The notes beneath the pieces were generated by a model. It worked only from the letters and a program-made list of their open reading frames with translations. It was not told where the DNA came from and ran no database searches. From Bacteroidales bacterium UBA1205 (GTDB lineage: Bacteria > Bacteroidota > Bacteroidia > Bacteroidales > WCHB1-69), in NCBI GenBank assembly GCA_002309615.1, contig DBXT01000051.1, forward strand, positions 1 through 43,406: a DNA stretch of 43,406 nucleotides, in the 5' to 3' direction. How positions within the stretch are numbered: position 1 is the first letter of the stretch; each line of letters opens with the position of its first letter. The position numbers and the translations under genes are program-made. Shown here piece by piece: positions 14,922-23,512 of this stretch.

Positions 14922-17153
14922 TTATTGTTTTCCTGTATCTATTTCGTCGTCAGTGGGGGTGTAGTTTACCACAAAAGAAAAGGTGTTTTTATTGGTGATA
15001 TCCTCTTTGGTGATGTTTTCAAAACTTACTTTTTCTTCTGACAATCCGGCAGTTTCGTAAAAATATTTTTTAAGAATATTCTCTTTGGCGGCAATATTCT
15101 TTTCCATCATACCTTGTAGTTGACTTTTGGGGTGCAACGCAAATGCTTTATCGTATATGCTGCCTTCTTCTTGTGTTTTGCTGTTTACAAAGGCTGTAAA
15201 ATCCTTATTCTCATTGCGGATGGCATTAATAGCTTTGATGTCGTCGTTGCTGAGGCTCATAGCATTTTTATTGGGATGAGATTGTATATAATAATCTCTT
15301 TTGGTAAGGAACAATGCCATTTCTTTGGTGTTTTCTTCCAAATTATATTGATGGGTGACCACCAAAGACAAACCATCTTTTTCTTTTAATTTTTCGGCCA
15401 TGGTGTTCATTTGTGTGTATTGTGCCGATTCAAGGTCCATGTCGTAAATATGGTAAGACATATCTTTAAAATCATCGGCGGATATTCCGAAAGCATTGGC
15501 TAATAAGTCAATAGGGCCGGTGGCTACTTTAACAATCAAATTACAGATAGCTTTAAGTATCAGTTTTTTCAGTGAAAATTCAGGAGAACTGACATTGCCT
15601 GTGATAGGCAAGTCTATTTTTATATTTTCCTGTCTGTCTTCTAATACATATATGCCTGCACGCAGCGGAATGTTGTATTCGGGTTTGATATCGGGAATTT
15701 TTTTACCGATATCGCATTGGTTAATATCCAGAGCATTTTGATTGTCCAACTGGGCATTGGTGATTTTTGCCGTAGAGGAGAGGGCAAAGGTGCCATGTTC
15801 TATAGGATATGCCATATAATATTCGCAATAGGGCGATATTTGGGTGAGGTCGAAATTAGAAATATTAAGACGTAAATTATGAGATGTCCATCCGTCTATC
15901 TTTCCTTCCCAAAATGCCATTAAAGAGCCTCCTTTGGCAATAGTGGCTTTGAGCATTACTTTGGAGATATTGTTTAAATCAAAATTGTTGGAGATAATGT
16001 TGATACCTGTAACAGGAATGTTGACAGGGCTGTGCAAAGAGGCGTCGCTAAAGGCGATAGATCCGTTGTTTACATTGAAAGCATTTACTTTCAAGGTCAA
16101 TGGTTTGTTTGCCGAAGAGTCGGTTACACTGTTGTTTTCTTGGATAGCCTCAGGGTCGGCAGAACGGGGTTTTACCAAATTGGAAAATGTATTGTATTCA
16201 TTGTTAATGGTATAGTTGACTTTCAGTCCGTTTAATTGTATGCTATCGAATAGCATGTTGTATTCCATTAAATTCAATTCTTCTACTTTTACATTCAAAT
16301 CGTCAAAAGCAAGCATGGTTTCTTGATGCGTGTTTATCATTTTGAGGTCATGCAGATTAACGGTGCCGTCGGCAATAATTTCAGTTATATGGTCAGTGTT
16401 GCCTTCTAAATGCAGTTTGGCGGAGAGTTCTCCGTTAACGGATTGAATGTTTAAAAATTCTTGAATATACGGCTGGAGAGAAGCAATAGCGAACTTGTTG
16501 ATATTCACATTCAAGGTATAAGATTTGTTTTCCAAGGCGTATAATAATTTTACCCCTAATTCTCCGCCGTCTTCAAATTTTAGGTGCAAACCCACGTCGG
16601 TGTTTTTCGGGCCGAAATACACTCCCGGGATATATAGTGCTAATTCTCTGAGTGCTAATTTGCTTCCTTTTTGCAAATCTTGGTACACTATATTGCCGTT
16701 GCCAATGGTGATGTTTCGTAAGTTTACCGACCATTTACTCGGGGTGGTGTCTTTTTCTTCTTTGGTAAAGTGTTTAATGATATCGGTAAAATTGAAAACA
16801 TTGCCGTTTTGTAATATGGGAACGCGGTGTGAGATTAAACGAATTTCATTTAAGCATACTTCTTTTTTTATCAATTTAAGCCAATTCATGCGAACCGAAA
16901 GCGTATCAAAGGTAAGAAATAAATCTTTGTCGTTTTCTTCCCATGATTGAAATTTGGTAATGGAAGCTTTTCCTGTGAAAAGGTTTACTTTGAATTGCTC
17001 CATTTTTACCGTTCGGTGGCATATCTGCTTGCTGTGTTTTTCTACATAGTGTTTGGCAATGGGGGGTGCTATAATGCTGACAAGACCGATAAATCCTATT
17101 AAGGATACTAATATGATCAGGGATATTTTAACTGGTTTCTTTATTTTTAGCAT
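14922..17153 (-). CDS. DUF748 (AsmA-like) family envelope protein
   Basis: The 743-residue protein has one N-terminal membrane segment (about 9-31, ISLIILVSLIGFIGLVSII) and then a long beta-rich periplasmic region. Repeated patterns such as LRNITIGNGNIVYQDL and VNAFNVNNGSIAFSDASL are typical of DUF748/AsmA-like proteins. Relatives are large bridge-like proteins between inner and outer membrane that may move lipids; the role of this one is unproven. The C-terminal 200 residues (after about 540) contain charged helical stretches. A TACCTTTG element lies 45 bases upstream. It precedes the hydrogenase-linked operon on the same strand, with no obvious terminator between them. Confidence 0.82.
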   Translation of the reverse strand: MLKIKKPVKISLIILVSLIGFIGLVSIIAPPIAKHYVEKHSKQICHRTVKMEQFKVNLFTGKASITKFQSWEENDKDLFLTFDTLSVRMNWLKLIKKEVCLNEIRLISHRVPILQNGNVFNFTDIIKHFTKEEKDTTPSKWSVNLRNITIGNGNIVYQDLQKGSKLALRELALYIPGVYFGPKNTDVGLHLKFEDGGELGVKLLYALENKSYTLNVNINKFAIASLQPYIQEFLNIQSVNGELSAKLHLEGNTDHITEIIADGTVNLHDLKMINTHQETMLAFDDLNVKVEELNLMEYNMLFDSIQLNGLKVNYTINNEYNTFSNLVKPRSADPEAIQENNSVTDSSANKPLTLKVNAFNVNNGSIAFSDASLHSPVNIPVTGINIISNNFDLNNISKVMLKATIAKGGSLMAFWEGKIDGWTSHNLRLNISNFDLTQISPYCEYYMAYPIEHGTFALSSTAKITNAQLDNQNALDINQCDIGKKIPDIKPEYNIPLRAGIYVLEDRQENIKIDLPITGNVSSPEFSLKKLILKAICNLIVKVATGPIDLLANAFGISADDFKDMSYHIYDMDLESAQYTQMNTMAEKLKEKDGLSLVVTHQYNLEENTKEMALFLTKRDYYIQSHPNKNAMSLSNDDIKAINAIRNENKDFTAFVNSKTQEEGSIYDKAFALHPKSQLQGMMEKNIAAKENILKKYFYETAGLSEEKVSFENITKEDITNKNTFSFVVNYTPTDDEIDTGKQ

Positions 17154-17198
17154 ATTTCAAGTGGTGTAAAAGTGGATAAATATTATAGTATAATTGTA

Positions 17199-17206
17199 CA
17201 AAGGTA
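17199..17206 (-). promoter_or_regulatory. Bacteroidota-type -7 element for the DUF748 gene
   Basis: On the minus strand TACCTTTG follows an A-tract and ATGT, matching the TAnnTTTG consensus. The start codon is 45 bases downstream. Confidence 0.65.
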
Positions 17207-17275
17207 ACATTTTTTTTCATGCTCTTTCCTCAAAAAGCAAAATAATTATTATTGTAGCAAAGAAAGTGAACAAAA

Positions 17276-19243
17276 TTATCTTCCTAAATGTTCGAATGCA
17301 GAAAATATGGCCCGTATATCGTGTCTAACGCTGTAGTTGCCGGCGTATAAATTGTTTATTTGGCTGATAATATCCTGATTATGTGTTTCCAATTGGAATA
17401 AATCGGTGGTATAGAGTACGCTTTTTGGCAGTTTGGGTAAAATGGTATCGTTGTCGTTTTCCATAGGGTAATAACCCATCCAAGTTTTGGTGCCTTTAAG
17501 GCACAAGCATATATTGCGGAAATACATTTTTTTATTGTGTACCCACCACATGTTGAAAGGATAGGTAATCAGCAATAGGAGAGATATTGTGATATCCGAC
17601 AGGCGTTTGTTGCGTATATTTTCTTTTTTGCCTATGGAATTGAAATTCATGGAGTGAAACCCTCCATAGGCATTAATGGTGTTACTGCCGATAATGAAAG
17701 AACTTTCTTCGGGTGCTATTTTGTATTCCAAACCGAAATCTTTGGTGTTTTCCATCCAATTGATGATTTCTTTTGCGGTAAAATTTTTGCCGCAGAATAT
17801 AATTTCACCTATGTGATATATGTTTACAATATCTTTTAACTGTTCTATGTTTCCTATAAAATCTTTGTGCGGTTTGGGTTGCGGAAGATGATATACATAT
17901 CCTATAAATTCATATGCTTGGTTGGTCATGCCCAATATCAATGATATGCGTTTCACTTCTTCGTAGTCGCCGGCTATGAGTATGCGTTTGCTATGATTGA
18001 TATTAGCAACGGGGCAGGAAGCCAAATTCATTTTACCGATAATATAGCGGAGAAAATGGGTGCTGATAAAGGTCCAGCAGGTTCCTAATACGATGACAGC
18101 TCTGGAAAATCGCCAATTTTCACCCAGCAGGGCATAGCCGAGAAGTATAACTACGGTGCCTATAACCACTCCTTTGTGTAATTTATGGGTGGACAGAGGC
18201 TTTTTGTATCCGGAAGAAAAATAAATGGAGCATATCCATATAAGAGCATACAAGGGCAGAATGATGTATAAAAACAAGGAAGAAAAACTGCTGTCCCGCT
18301 GCCACAATATATGATTTTGCCAATAAAAGGCTATTCCCAATATGCCTCCGTAAATGAGTATAAAATCAATTAAAGGTAATAATATACGAGCCGCAATGCG
18401 CTGTATAATAGCCAAAGAAGCTCTTAACCAAATAGCTATGTTAATCAAGCAATTGAACAAAGATGCATTTTTGTGCGAAAAATGTTTTTGAGCAAATATT
18501 TGCATAGCTTTGTAAAATACTATCACATAGTTGATGCTGCTTTTTTTGGTACTTTCTCCTTTGTAGTGGATGATGCGGGTGAGGGGAAAATAATAATTTT
18601 TGTATCCTGCCTGGGTGATACGGTACGATAGGTCAATATCTTCACCATACATAAAATAGTCTTCATCCAGCAGCCCGATTTTATCCAACACATTTTTGCG
18701 AAGCATCATAAAAGCACCCGAGAGCACTTCCACTTCGTTAATGTCGTTTTCATTCAGGTAGGTGAGGTGGTATTTCCCGAATTTTTTCGATTTTTTAAAT
18801 ATTTTTGACAGGCCGAAAATTTTGTAAAAAGCCACATCGGGAACAGGAAGGCTGCGTTTGGATTCCGGCAAAAAAGTGCCTTTTCCGTCCACCATTTTCA
18901 CTCCCAAGCCTCCGGCTTGCGGATGAGCGTCCATGAAATCCAATGTAAGGCGGAAAGTGTCGGCTTCCACCACCGTGTCGGGATTGAGTAAAAGTATGTA
19001 TTCTCCTTGTGCCGAACGTATGGCTTGATTGTTTGCTTTAGCAAAGCCGAGGTTGTCTTTGTTGGCAATGAGTTGTACCCAAGGAAATTTTTGTTGCACC
19101 ATTTCTACGGAATTATCCACCGAACTGTTGTCCACCACAAACACTTCTGCATCAATTCCTTTAACAGCCGTGCTGACCGATTGCAGGCACTGCTCTAAAA
19201 AATAGGCGACATTATAATTGACTATAATTACACTCAGCTTCAT
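17276..19243 (-). CDS. Family 2 glycosyltransferase fused to a degenerate WbaP-like sugar transferase region
   Basis: The 655-residue protein begins with a complete GT2 domain (1-235): SVIIVNYN, VVDNSSVDNS, LLLNPDT as the DXD-like site, and GEDIDLSYR. It is the rhamnosyltransferase-like type. Membrane segments follow (about 283-400), then a Rossmann-like domain (about 418-530, RILIAGDYEEVKRIS ... IGNIEQLKDIV) like the one inside polyprenyl-phosphate glycosylphosphotransferases. The end (KRLSDITISLLLLITYPF ... NYSVRHDIRAIFSAF) resembles the membrane helix and C-terminal tail of those transferases, but the catalytic centre between them is missing or shortened. Probable role: surface polysaccharide or A-LPS assembly at the inner membrane. 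A divergent flippase gene adjoins it. The GT2 call is firm, the degenerate transferase moderate. Confidence 0.85.
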   Translation of the reverse strand: MKLSVIIVNYNVAYFLEQCLQSVSTAVKGIDAEVFVVDNSSVDNSVEMVQQKFPWVQLIANKDNLGFAKANNQAIRSAQGEYILLLNPDTVVEADTFRLTLDFMDAHPQAGGLGVKMVDGKGTFLPESKRSLPVPDVAFYKIFGLSKIFKKSKKFGKYHLTYLNENDINEVEVLSGAFMMLRKNVLDKIGLLDEDYFMYGEDIDLSYRITQAGYKNYYFPLTRIIHYKGESTKKSSINYVIVFYKAMQIFAQKHFSHKNASLFNCLINIAIWLRASLAIIQRIAARILLPLIDFILIYGGILGIAFYWQNHILWQRDSSFSSLFLYIILPLYALIWICSIYFSSGYKKPLSTHKLHKGVVIGTVVILLGYALLGENWRFSRAVIVLGTCWTFISTHFLRYIIGKMNLASCPVANINHSKRILIAGDYEEVKRISLILGMTNQAYEFIGYVYHLPQPKPHKDFIGNIEQLKDIVNIYHIGEIIFCGKNFTAKEIINWMENTKDFGLEYKIAPEESSFIIGSNTINAYGGFHSMNFNSIGKKENIRNKRLSDITISLLLLITYPFNMWWVHNKKMYFRNICLCLKGTKTWMGYYPMENDNDTILPKLPKSVLYTTDLFQLETHNQDIISQINNLYAGNYSVRHDIRAIFSAFEHLGR

Positions 19244-19262
19244 TTTCGCTATACATGAATAT

Positions 19263-19271
19263 GCAAAGATA
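19263..19271 (-). promoter_or_regulatory. Bacteroidota-type -7 element for the glycosyltransferase gene
   Basis: The minus strand reads TATCTTTGC, 19 bases before the start codon, after an A-tract and TTG. Confidence 0.65.
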
Positions 19272-19387
19272 CAATCTTTTTTTCTTAGTGAAGCAAATAG
19301 TAAAACAAGTAATGAAAAAAATTAGTTATTTTAATTTATACGAAAATAGAAAGATGTGCGTTATACTTTTTTTATGCAAATATTTTT

Positions 19388-20848
19388 ATGCATCGTAAAT
19401 TTGTCGAGAATTTAATATTTTTGCTCACGCTTAACATAATAGTAAAGCCGTTGTGGATATTCGGCATAGACCTTACTGTGCAGAACGTGGTGGGTGAGCA
19501 GGTGTACGGATTATATTTTGCATTGTTTAATTTCACCATTATTTTTAATTGTATACTTGATTTCGGTATCAATAATTTTAACAGCAGGAGCATAGCTCAA
19601 TCGGAAAATTTCCTGCAAGAGAGTTTTAGCAAAATATTTACGCTTAAACTGCTATTGGGTGTGGTATATTTTGTGGTGGTGATGCTGTCTTCGTTGATAT
19701 GGAGATATAAGGGTTACGCATTATGGCTGTTGTTATTGTTGACGTTTAATCAATTTTTATCATGTTTTATACTCTATTTAAGGTCCAATCTTTCCGGATT
19801 GTTATTGTTTAAAACGGATAGCTTTTTATCGGTGATAGACAGGGTAATCATGATTACAATTTGCGGAATATTATTGTGGGGCAATGTGGTGAACGAGCCT
19901 TTTAGAATAGAATGGTTCGTTTACAGCCAAACAACAGCCTATATTATCACTATTTTAATAGCCTTGCCTATAGTATTGTCGCATACCAAATTGCATTCGC
20001 CTTTTGTGGATATTGCATGTTTCAAGCAAATATTAAAACAAAGCATTCCTTTTGCTTTATTGGCATTGATGACAAATTTGCATAATCGTATAGATGCCGT
20101 ATTTTTGGAACGTTTGCTTCCCGAAGGCATAGGCAGTGCCCAGGCGGGGGTGTATGCGTCTGCTTTTCGTTTGTTGGATGCGGCAACCATGATAGCCTAT
20201 TTGTTTTCGGTGATACTATTACCGCTGTTTTCCAATATGTTAGCGAAAAATGAGAATGTGAAAACTATTTTTAAAACCGCTTTTTCGCTTATATTTGTAT
20301 ATGGCTTTTTGTTGGCGATGACGGCATTTAATTACAATGCGGAATTAATGTCATGGTTATACAACGGTCATGTGGAAGAATCAAGCAGGGTGTTCGGTTG
20401 GCTGATGTTGTCAATAGTTCCTTTGTCGGCCACTTATGTGTTCGGCTCGTTGCTTACTGCCAAAGGGGAAATGAAAAAGTTGAATATGATAGCCTTTACG
20501 GCCGTAATATTGAATATATTGTTGAATTTGCTGTTGATATTCCGTTTTCAAGCCATAGGTTCCGCCGTAGCCAGTTTGTGCACGCAATGTTTTATCATTA
20601 TAGCGGAAGCGGTATTGGTAATCAAAATTTTCGGTTTTTCCGTTTCTCGTCGCACTATGGTAAAAATATCGGTTTTTGCGGCTATATCGGCTTTGGTGAT
20701 ATTTATATCGCACAATTGGCGGTTTCATTGGATGTGGAATTTGTGTATATCCCTGATTTTGTCGGTGATAGCAGCCTGTTTAATGGGTATGATTAATATC
20801 AAGCAAACAATTCAATATTATGTTTCAAAAAAAAATGACGTAAATTAG
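19388..20848 (+). CDS. Wzx-type polysaccharide flippase (MOP superfamily)
   Basis: The 486-residue protein is almost entirely hydrophobic helices, about 12 to 14 membrane segments, with the N-terminal pattern of oligosaccharide flippases (QVYGLYFALFNFTIIFNCILDFGINNFNSRSIAQ region, residues about 38-71). Wzx proteins move undecaprenyl-linked oligosaccharides across the inner membrane. The gene is divergent from the glycosyltransferase chimera, with 144 bases between the starts, and both probably serve one surface glycan. In T9SS-bearing Bacteroidota such a flippase can supply the anionic LPS to which sorted proteins are attached. The genes that follow encode sorted proteins, so a link is possible but not shown. 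No clear promoter was seen. Confidence 0.88.
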   Translation: MHRKFVENLIFLLTLNIIVKPLWIFGIDLTVQNVVGEQVYGLYFALFNFTIIFNCILDFGINNFNSRSIAQSENFLQESFSKIFTLKLLLGVVYFVVVMLSSLIWRYKGYALWLLLLLTFNQFLSCFILYLRSNLSGLLLFKTDSFLSVIDRVIMITICGILLWGNVVNEPFRIEWFVYSQTTAYIITILIALPIVLSHTKLHSPFVDIACFKQILKQSIPFALLALMTNLHNRIDAVFLERLLPEGIGSAQAGVYASAFRLLDAATMIAYLFSVILLPLFSNMLAKNENVKTIFKTAFSLIFVYGFLLAMTAFNYNAELMSWLYNGHVEESSRVFGWLMLSIVPLSATYVFGSLLTAKGEMKKLNMIAFTAVILNILLNLLLIFRFQAIGSAVASLCTQCFIIIAEAVLVIKIFGFSVSRRTMVKISVFAAISALVIFISHNWRFHWMWNLCISLILSVIAACLMGMINIKQTIQYYVSKKNDVN

Positions 20849-20869
20849 TATCATGTAAAAAAAAAATAC

Positions 20870-20877
20870 TACCTTTG
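20870..20877 (+). promoter_or_regulatory. -7 element for the first T9SS cargo gene
   Basis: TACCTTTG preceded by a ten-base A-tract; 42 bases before the ATG at 20920. Confidence 0.65.
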
Positions 20878-20919
20878 TGGCAATAAATATTTATTAACAA
20901 TTAAAACATTATTAAAAAA

Positions 20920-21660
20920 ATGAAAAGATTAATCTTATTAGTTTCAATTGTGTCTTGCATGGCATTTGCCCAAGCACAAACAGTAGAATTAGCAACCATA
21001 GGTGTATTTGACGCATCCACAGGAAGCTTAAGGGGTATAGTGGATACGTTGGATTTATCCAATTATACCATTCCTACAAATCAACGTGCTGCAATAGAAT
21101 CTATGTTTGGTACCGGATATGCCGGAGCTTTGGTATTGATGGTTACCAATAATTCTTCTTCTCCTATAGCAGCAGGTGATAGTTTAAGAATTGAAAATAA
21201 AATTAACGGAGTATCGTTTAGTTCTATCACGTTGACCATGAATGAAGCATTGGATGTAGATTCATCTACTGTTGTTATTACAAACGGTTATATCTATGGT
21301 GCTCCCAGCAAAGGCGGATTAAACACTTGTCATTATAGTGTTGTAAAGCACAATAATGATCCTGTAACCGATGCCGGGGATGCTTGGTATTACCTTTTAG
21401 CCGCAGGACAATCTATAGTGGAAAATGTATTTGCAAATACTAACGTTTATCCTAATCCTACTGCCAGCATGTTGAATATTAGCAATGTTGAAAATACAGA
21501 TATCAACATTTATGCTATCAACGGTCAATTGGTAAAATCAGAGAAAAATGCTAACGGTAATGTAAGCATTGACCTTTCTGATATGGCAAGCGGCATGTAC
21601 ATAGTACGTATGCAAAACGGTAACAGCGTTCGCACCGAAAAAATCCAAGTGGTAAAATAA
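20920..21660 (+). CDS. T9SS cargo protein, tandem paralogue 1
   Basis: The 246-residue protein has a signal peptide (1-20, ending AQAQ). A novel N-terminal domain follows (about 21-165) containing VTNNSSSPIAAGDSLRI and ALDVDSSTVVI. The C-terminal sorting domain is type A (about 172-246): NVYPNPTASMLNI, INIYAINGQLV, IDLSDMASGMYIVRM, KIQVVK. The sorting domain directs export by the T9SS across the outer membrane and is usually cut off, with attachment to A-LPS. Unlike its three paralogues, it has Trp (GDAW) where the second conserved Cys is expected, leaving C137 unpaired. It has its own promoter and a terminator (21677-21713). The function of the N-domain is unknown. Confidence 0.88.
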   Translation: MKRLILLVSIVSCMAFAQAQTVELATIGVFDASTGSLRGIVDTLDLSNYTIPTNQRAAIESMFGTGYAGALVLMVTNNSSSPIAAGDSLRIENKINGVSFSSITLTMNEALDVDSSTVVITNGYIYGAPSKGGLNTCHYSVVKHNNDPVTDAGDAWYYLLAAGQSIVENVFANTNVYPNPTASMLNISNVENTDINIYAINGQLVKSEKNANGNVSIDLSDMASGMYIVRMQNGNSVRTEKIQVVK

Positions 21661-21676
21661 GGAGTTGAAGGCTTAT

Positions 21677-21713
21677 AAAAAGTCTCCAAATGAAAATCTG
21701 GAGACTTTTTTTA
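21677..21713 (+). terminator. Rho-independent terminator after paralogue 1
   Basis: AAAAAGTCTCCA pairs with TGGAGACTTTTT around a 10-base loop, followed by a T-run. Its tail runs directly into the next promoter element. Confidence 0.85.
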
Positions 21714-21720
21714 TTTTTGC
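21712..21720 (+). promoter_or_regulatory. -7 element for the second T9SS cargo gene
   Basis: TATTTTTGC overlaps the T-rich tail of the preceding terminator and lies 77 bases before the ATG. A weaker alternative, TATTTTAGC, is at 21741-21749; with that choice the upstream TTTTTG would act as the -33 box at 21-base spacing. Confidence 0.5.
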
Positions 21721-21797
21721 AAAAGATAAATAACAAGTTGTATTTTAGCCAAATCAAAAATGCAATATAATTTTAGTATTAATCAAAACAATTAAAA

Positions 21798-22523
21798 ATG
21801 AAAAAATTTATTTTTTTATTGTCGGTATTTGCTTGTATATATGTTTCACAAGCTCAAACAGCGGCAGATGCTTTTTTCGTTTACATCCCTGATAGATCTA
21901 TGTATGATACTGTAACAGTATCTATAGGGTCGGATATACCTGCGGAAGGAAGGTATAAATTATCTCAAGTAGGTTTGTCATCATTTGTTGTGGTGGTAGA
22001 ATTGAAGAACAACACAAAAAGCGACATGCTTGCCGGTGATGCTGTTGAAATTTTGATGTCTTATAATGGTAGAAATTTGCTTAATTATAACATAAAATTA
22101 ACAAAAAACATAGAGGTGGATTCTTCTTTGTTTATTACATTGGATGAATATGTTTTGATAGGTGGCCGTACACGGATAGGTTATAATGATATTTGCTATC
22201 AAATAGCAAAGTATAATGAAACTACTGTTCGCGATAATGGATCTTGTGTTGTATTTAACTTAAAAAGTGCAGTTTCTATTGAAGAAAATGCTTTGTCAGA
22301 GGTAAAAGTTTACCCCAATCCTGTTCGCAATATATTAACTATTGAAAATGTTGCAGATGCAAACATCAGTATTTATAGCATCACCGGTCAATTGGTACAA
22401 TCCATACCATCGGCAAACGGTAATGTTCAAGTGGATATGTCTGCAATGGCAGCCGGCTTGTATATTGTAAAAATGGAAAACGGCAAACAAACCCGTATTG
22501 AAAAAATACAAGTAGTAAAATAA
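21798..22523 (+). CDS. T9SS cargo protein, tandem paralogue 2
   Basis: The 241-residue protein has a signal peptide ending SQAQ (1-20). Its N-terminal domain is of the same family as its neighbours: ELKNNTKSDMLAGDAVEI (about 68-85), then NIEVDSS, then a cysteine pair (C133 in DICYQIAKY, C150 in RDNGSC). The type A sorting domain (about 166-241) reads VYPNPVRNILTIENV, SIYSITGQLVQS, MAAGLYIVKMENG and KIQVVK. The sorting domain is close to that of paralogue 1 while the N-domain has diverged. This is expected if the N-domain carries the specific function. A perfect terminator follows at 22547-22576. The ligand or role is unknown. Confidence 0.88.
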   Translation: MKKFIFLLSVFACIYVSQAQTAADAFFVYIPDRSMYDTVTVSIGSDIPAEGRYKLSQVGLSSFVVVVELKNNTKSDMLAGDAVEILMSYNGRNLLNYNIKLTKNIEVDSSLFITLDEYVLIGGRTRIGYNDICYQIAKYNETTVRDNGSCVVFNLKSAVSIEENALSEVKVYPNPVRNILTIENVADANISIYSITGQLVQSIPSANGNVQVDMSAMAAGLYIVKMENGKQTRIEKIQVVK

Positions 22524-22546
22524 TTCACTTTGAAACAAATTGACAT

Positions 22547-22576
22547 AAAGAGGCATTCCTAAGGAATGCCTCTTTA
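22547..22576 (+). terminator. Rho-independent terminator after paralogue 2
   Basis: AAAGAGGCATTCC pairs perfectly with GGAATGCCTCTTT around a 3-base loop (TAA); T-rich sequence follows. Confidence 0.88.
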
Positions 22577-22591
22577 TTTGTAGAAAAATGC

Positions 22592-22600
22592 TACTTTTGC
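22592..22600 (+). promoter_or_regulatory. -7 element for the third T9SS cargo gene
   Basis: AAAAATGC is followed by TACTTTTGC, 29 bases before the ATG at 22630. Its position argues against the in-frame ATG at 22588 being the start. Confidence 0.65.
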
Positions 22601-22629
22601 TTATTGAAATGATTAACACAAAAAAGGAC

Positions 22630-23391
22630 ATGAAACAAATAGGTGTTACGGGCATATTGCTATTAATGACGGCATGCTTGCAAGCCCAAACGGTGGTATC
22701 GGTGCGGTATGCGGGTACCAATGGTGTGGATAATGATGTTTTGATATATGAAGACACTCTTCAACTAATTGATAATCAATTTTATGCTGATTATGTTTAC
22801 CTATCGGGCTATACTTATAAAGGAGCTTATACCATGCTACCGGAGTTGAAAATAGTGAATAATACCGGTTCTGTTATATATCAAGGAAGCGATATAGGGA
22901 TAAAAGGACAACTTAATAACATAGCCATGGATTATTGGGATGAGGAATATTGGGTTATAGATACCGATTGGGCTGTGGGGGATACCATTACTTGTTTGTT
23001 GGGAGCTTATTCGGAGCCGGTGATACGCGTCACTGATTTGCGACAGGGAATGAATAGTATATGTTTTATGGTGTCTTCGCTCAATAATGCATCGGTGGAG
23101 GATGCAGGAAGTTGTACTAAAATAGCCGTTGAATCGTCGTCCGTGTTCCAAGGGCGGCAAGAAATAGCCTTTGCCGTATATCCCGATCCCGCAAACGACA
23201 TATTATATATATGTAATGCAGATAATACCTTGGCGGAAATAATCAGCCTGAATGGTCAAAAAATAAAAAGCAGGCAAGTGTCAGGAGATAAATGTCAAAT
23301 GGATGTATCGGATTTGCCTACAGGTGTGTATATAGTGCGAATATGCAGCAAACAAGGGGTAAGCATACGTAAAATAAATATAGTGAGATAG
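22630..23391 (+). CDS. T9SS cargo protein, tandem paralogue 3 (divergent)
   Basis: With the start at 22630 the protein has 253 residues; the ATG at 22588 lies upstream of the promoter element and is unlikely. The signal peptide is MKQIGVTGILLLMTACLQAQ. MTAC could be read as a weak lipobox, but the paralogues all end in xAQ, so ordinary cleavage is preferred. The N-domain has VNNTGSVIYQGSDIGI and a cysteine pair (C145 in MNSICFMVSS, C162 in EDAGSC). The sorting domain (about 178-253) is the most diverged of the four: VYPDPANDILYI, LNGQKIKS, LPTGVYIVRI, ending KINIVR. An additional Cys pair (C195, C222) lies inside it. No strong terminator follows. Confidence 0.82.
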   Translation: MKQIGVTGILLLMTACLQAQTVVSVRYAGTNGVDNDVLIYEDTLQLIDNQFYADYVYLSGYTYKGAYTMLPELKIVNNTGSVIYQGSDIGIKGQLNNIAMDYWDEEYWVIDTDWAVGDTITCLLGAYSEPVIRVTDLRQGMNSICFMVSSLNNASVEDAGSCTKIAVESSSVFQGRQEIAFAVYPDPANDILYICNADNTLAEIISLNGQKIKSRQVSGDKCQMDVSDLPTGVYIVRICSKQGVSIRKINIVR

Positions 23392-23451
23392 AAAAATTAT
23401 ATTCATAAATGTTTTTTATGGATAAAAATGTGTCGGTGTAAAAAAAAATGC

Positions 23452-23460
23452 TATTTTTGC
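23452..23460 (+). promoter_or_regulatory. -7 element for the fourth T9SS cargo gene
   Basis: AAAAAAAATGC followed by TATTTTTGC; 52 bases before the ATG at 23513. Confidence 0.7.
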
Positions 23461-23512
23461 ATGGTTGAAATAACTGATAGGAAAATAAAATATTAACTAA
23501 AACATTTTTAAG

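Noticed and set aside
19361..19376. TATACTTTTTTTATG as promoter for the flippase gene
   Set aside because: It lacks the TTTG core found in the other elements of this window.
22588..22629. Earlier ATG for T9SS cargo paralogue 3
   Set aside because: The ATG at 22588 lies before the promoter element at 22592-22600; starting at 22630 gives a normal signal peptide like the paralogues.
23404..23420. CATAAA/TTTATG hairpin after paralogue 3 as terminator
   Set aside because: The stem is all A-T apart from one pair and there is no T-tract, so it was not listed.
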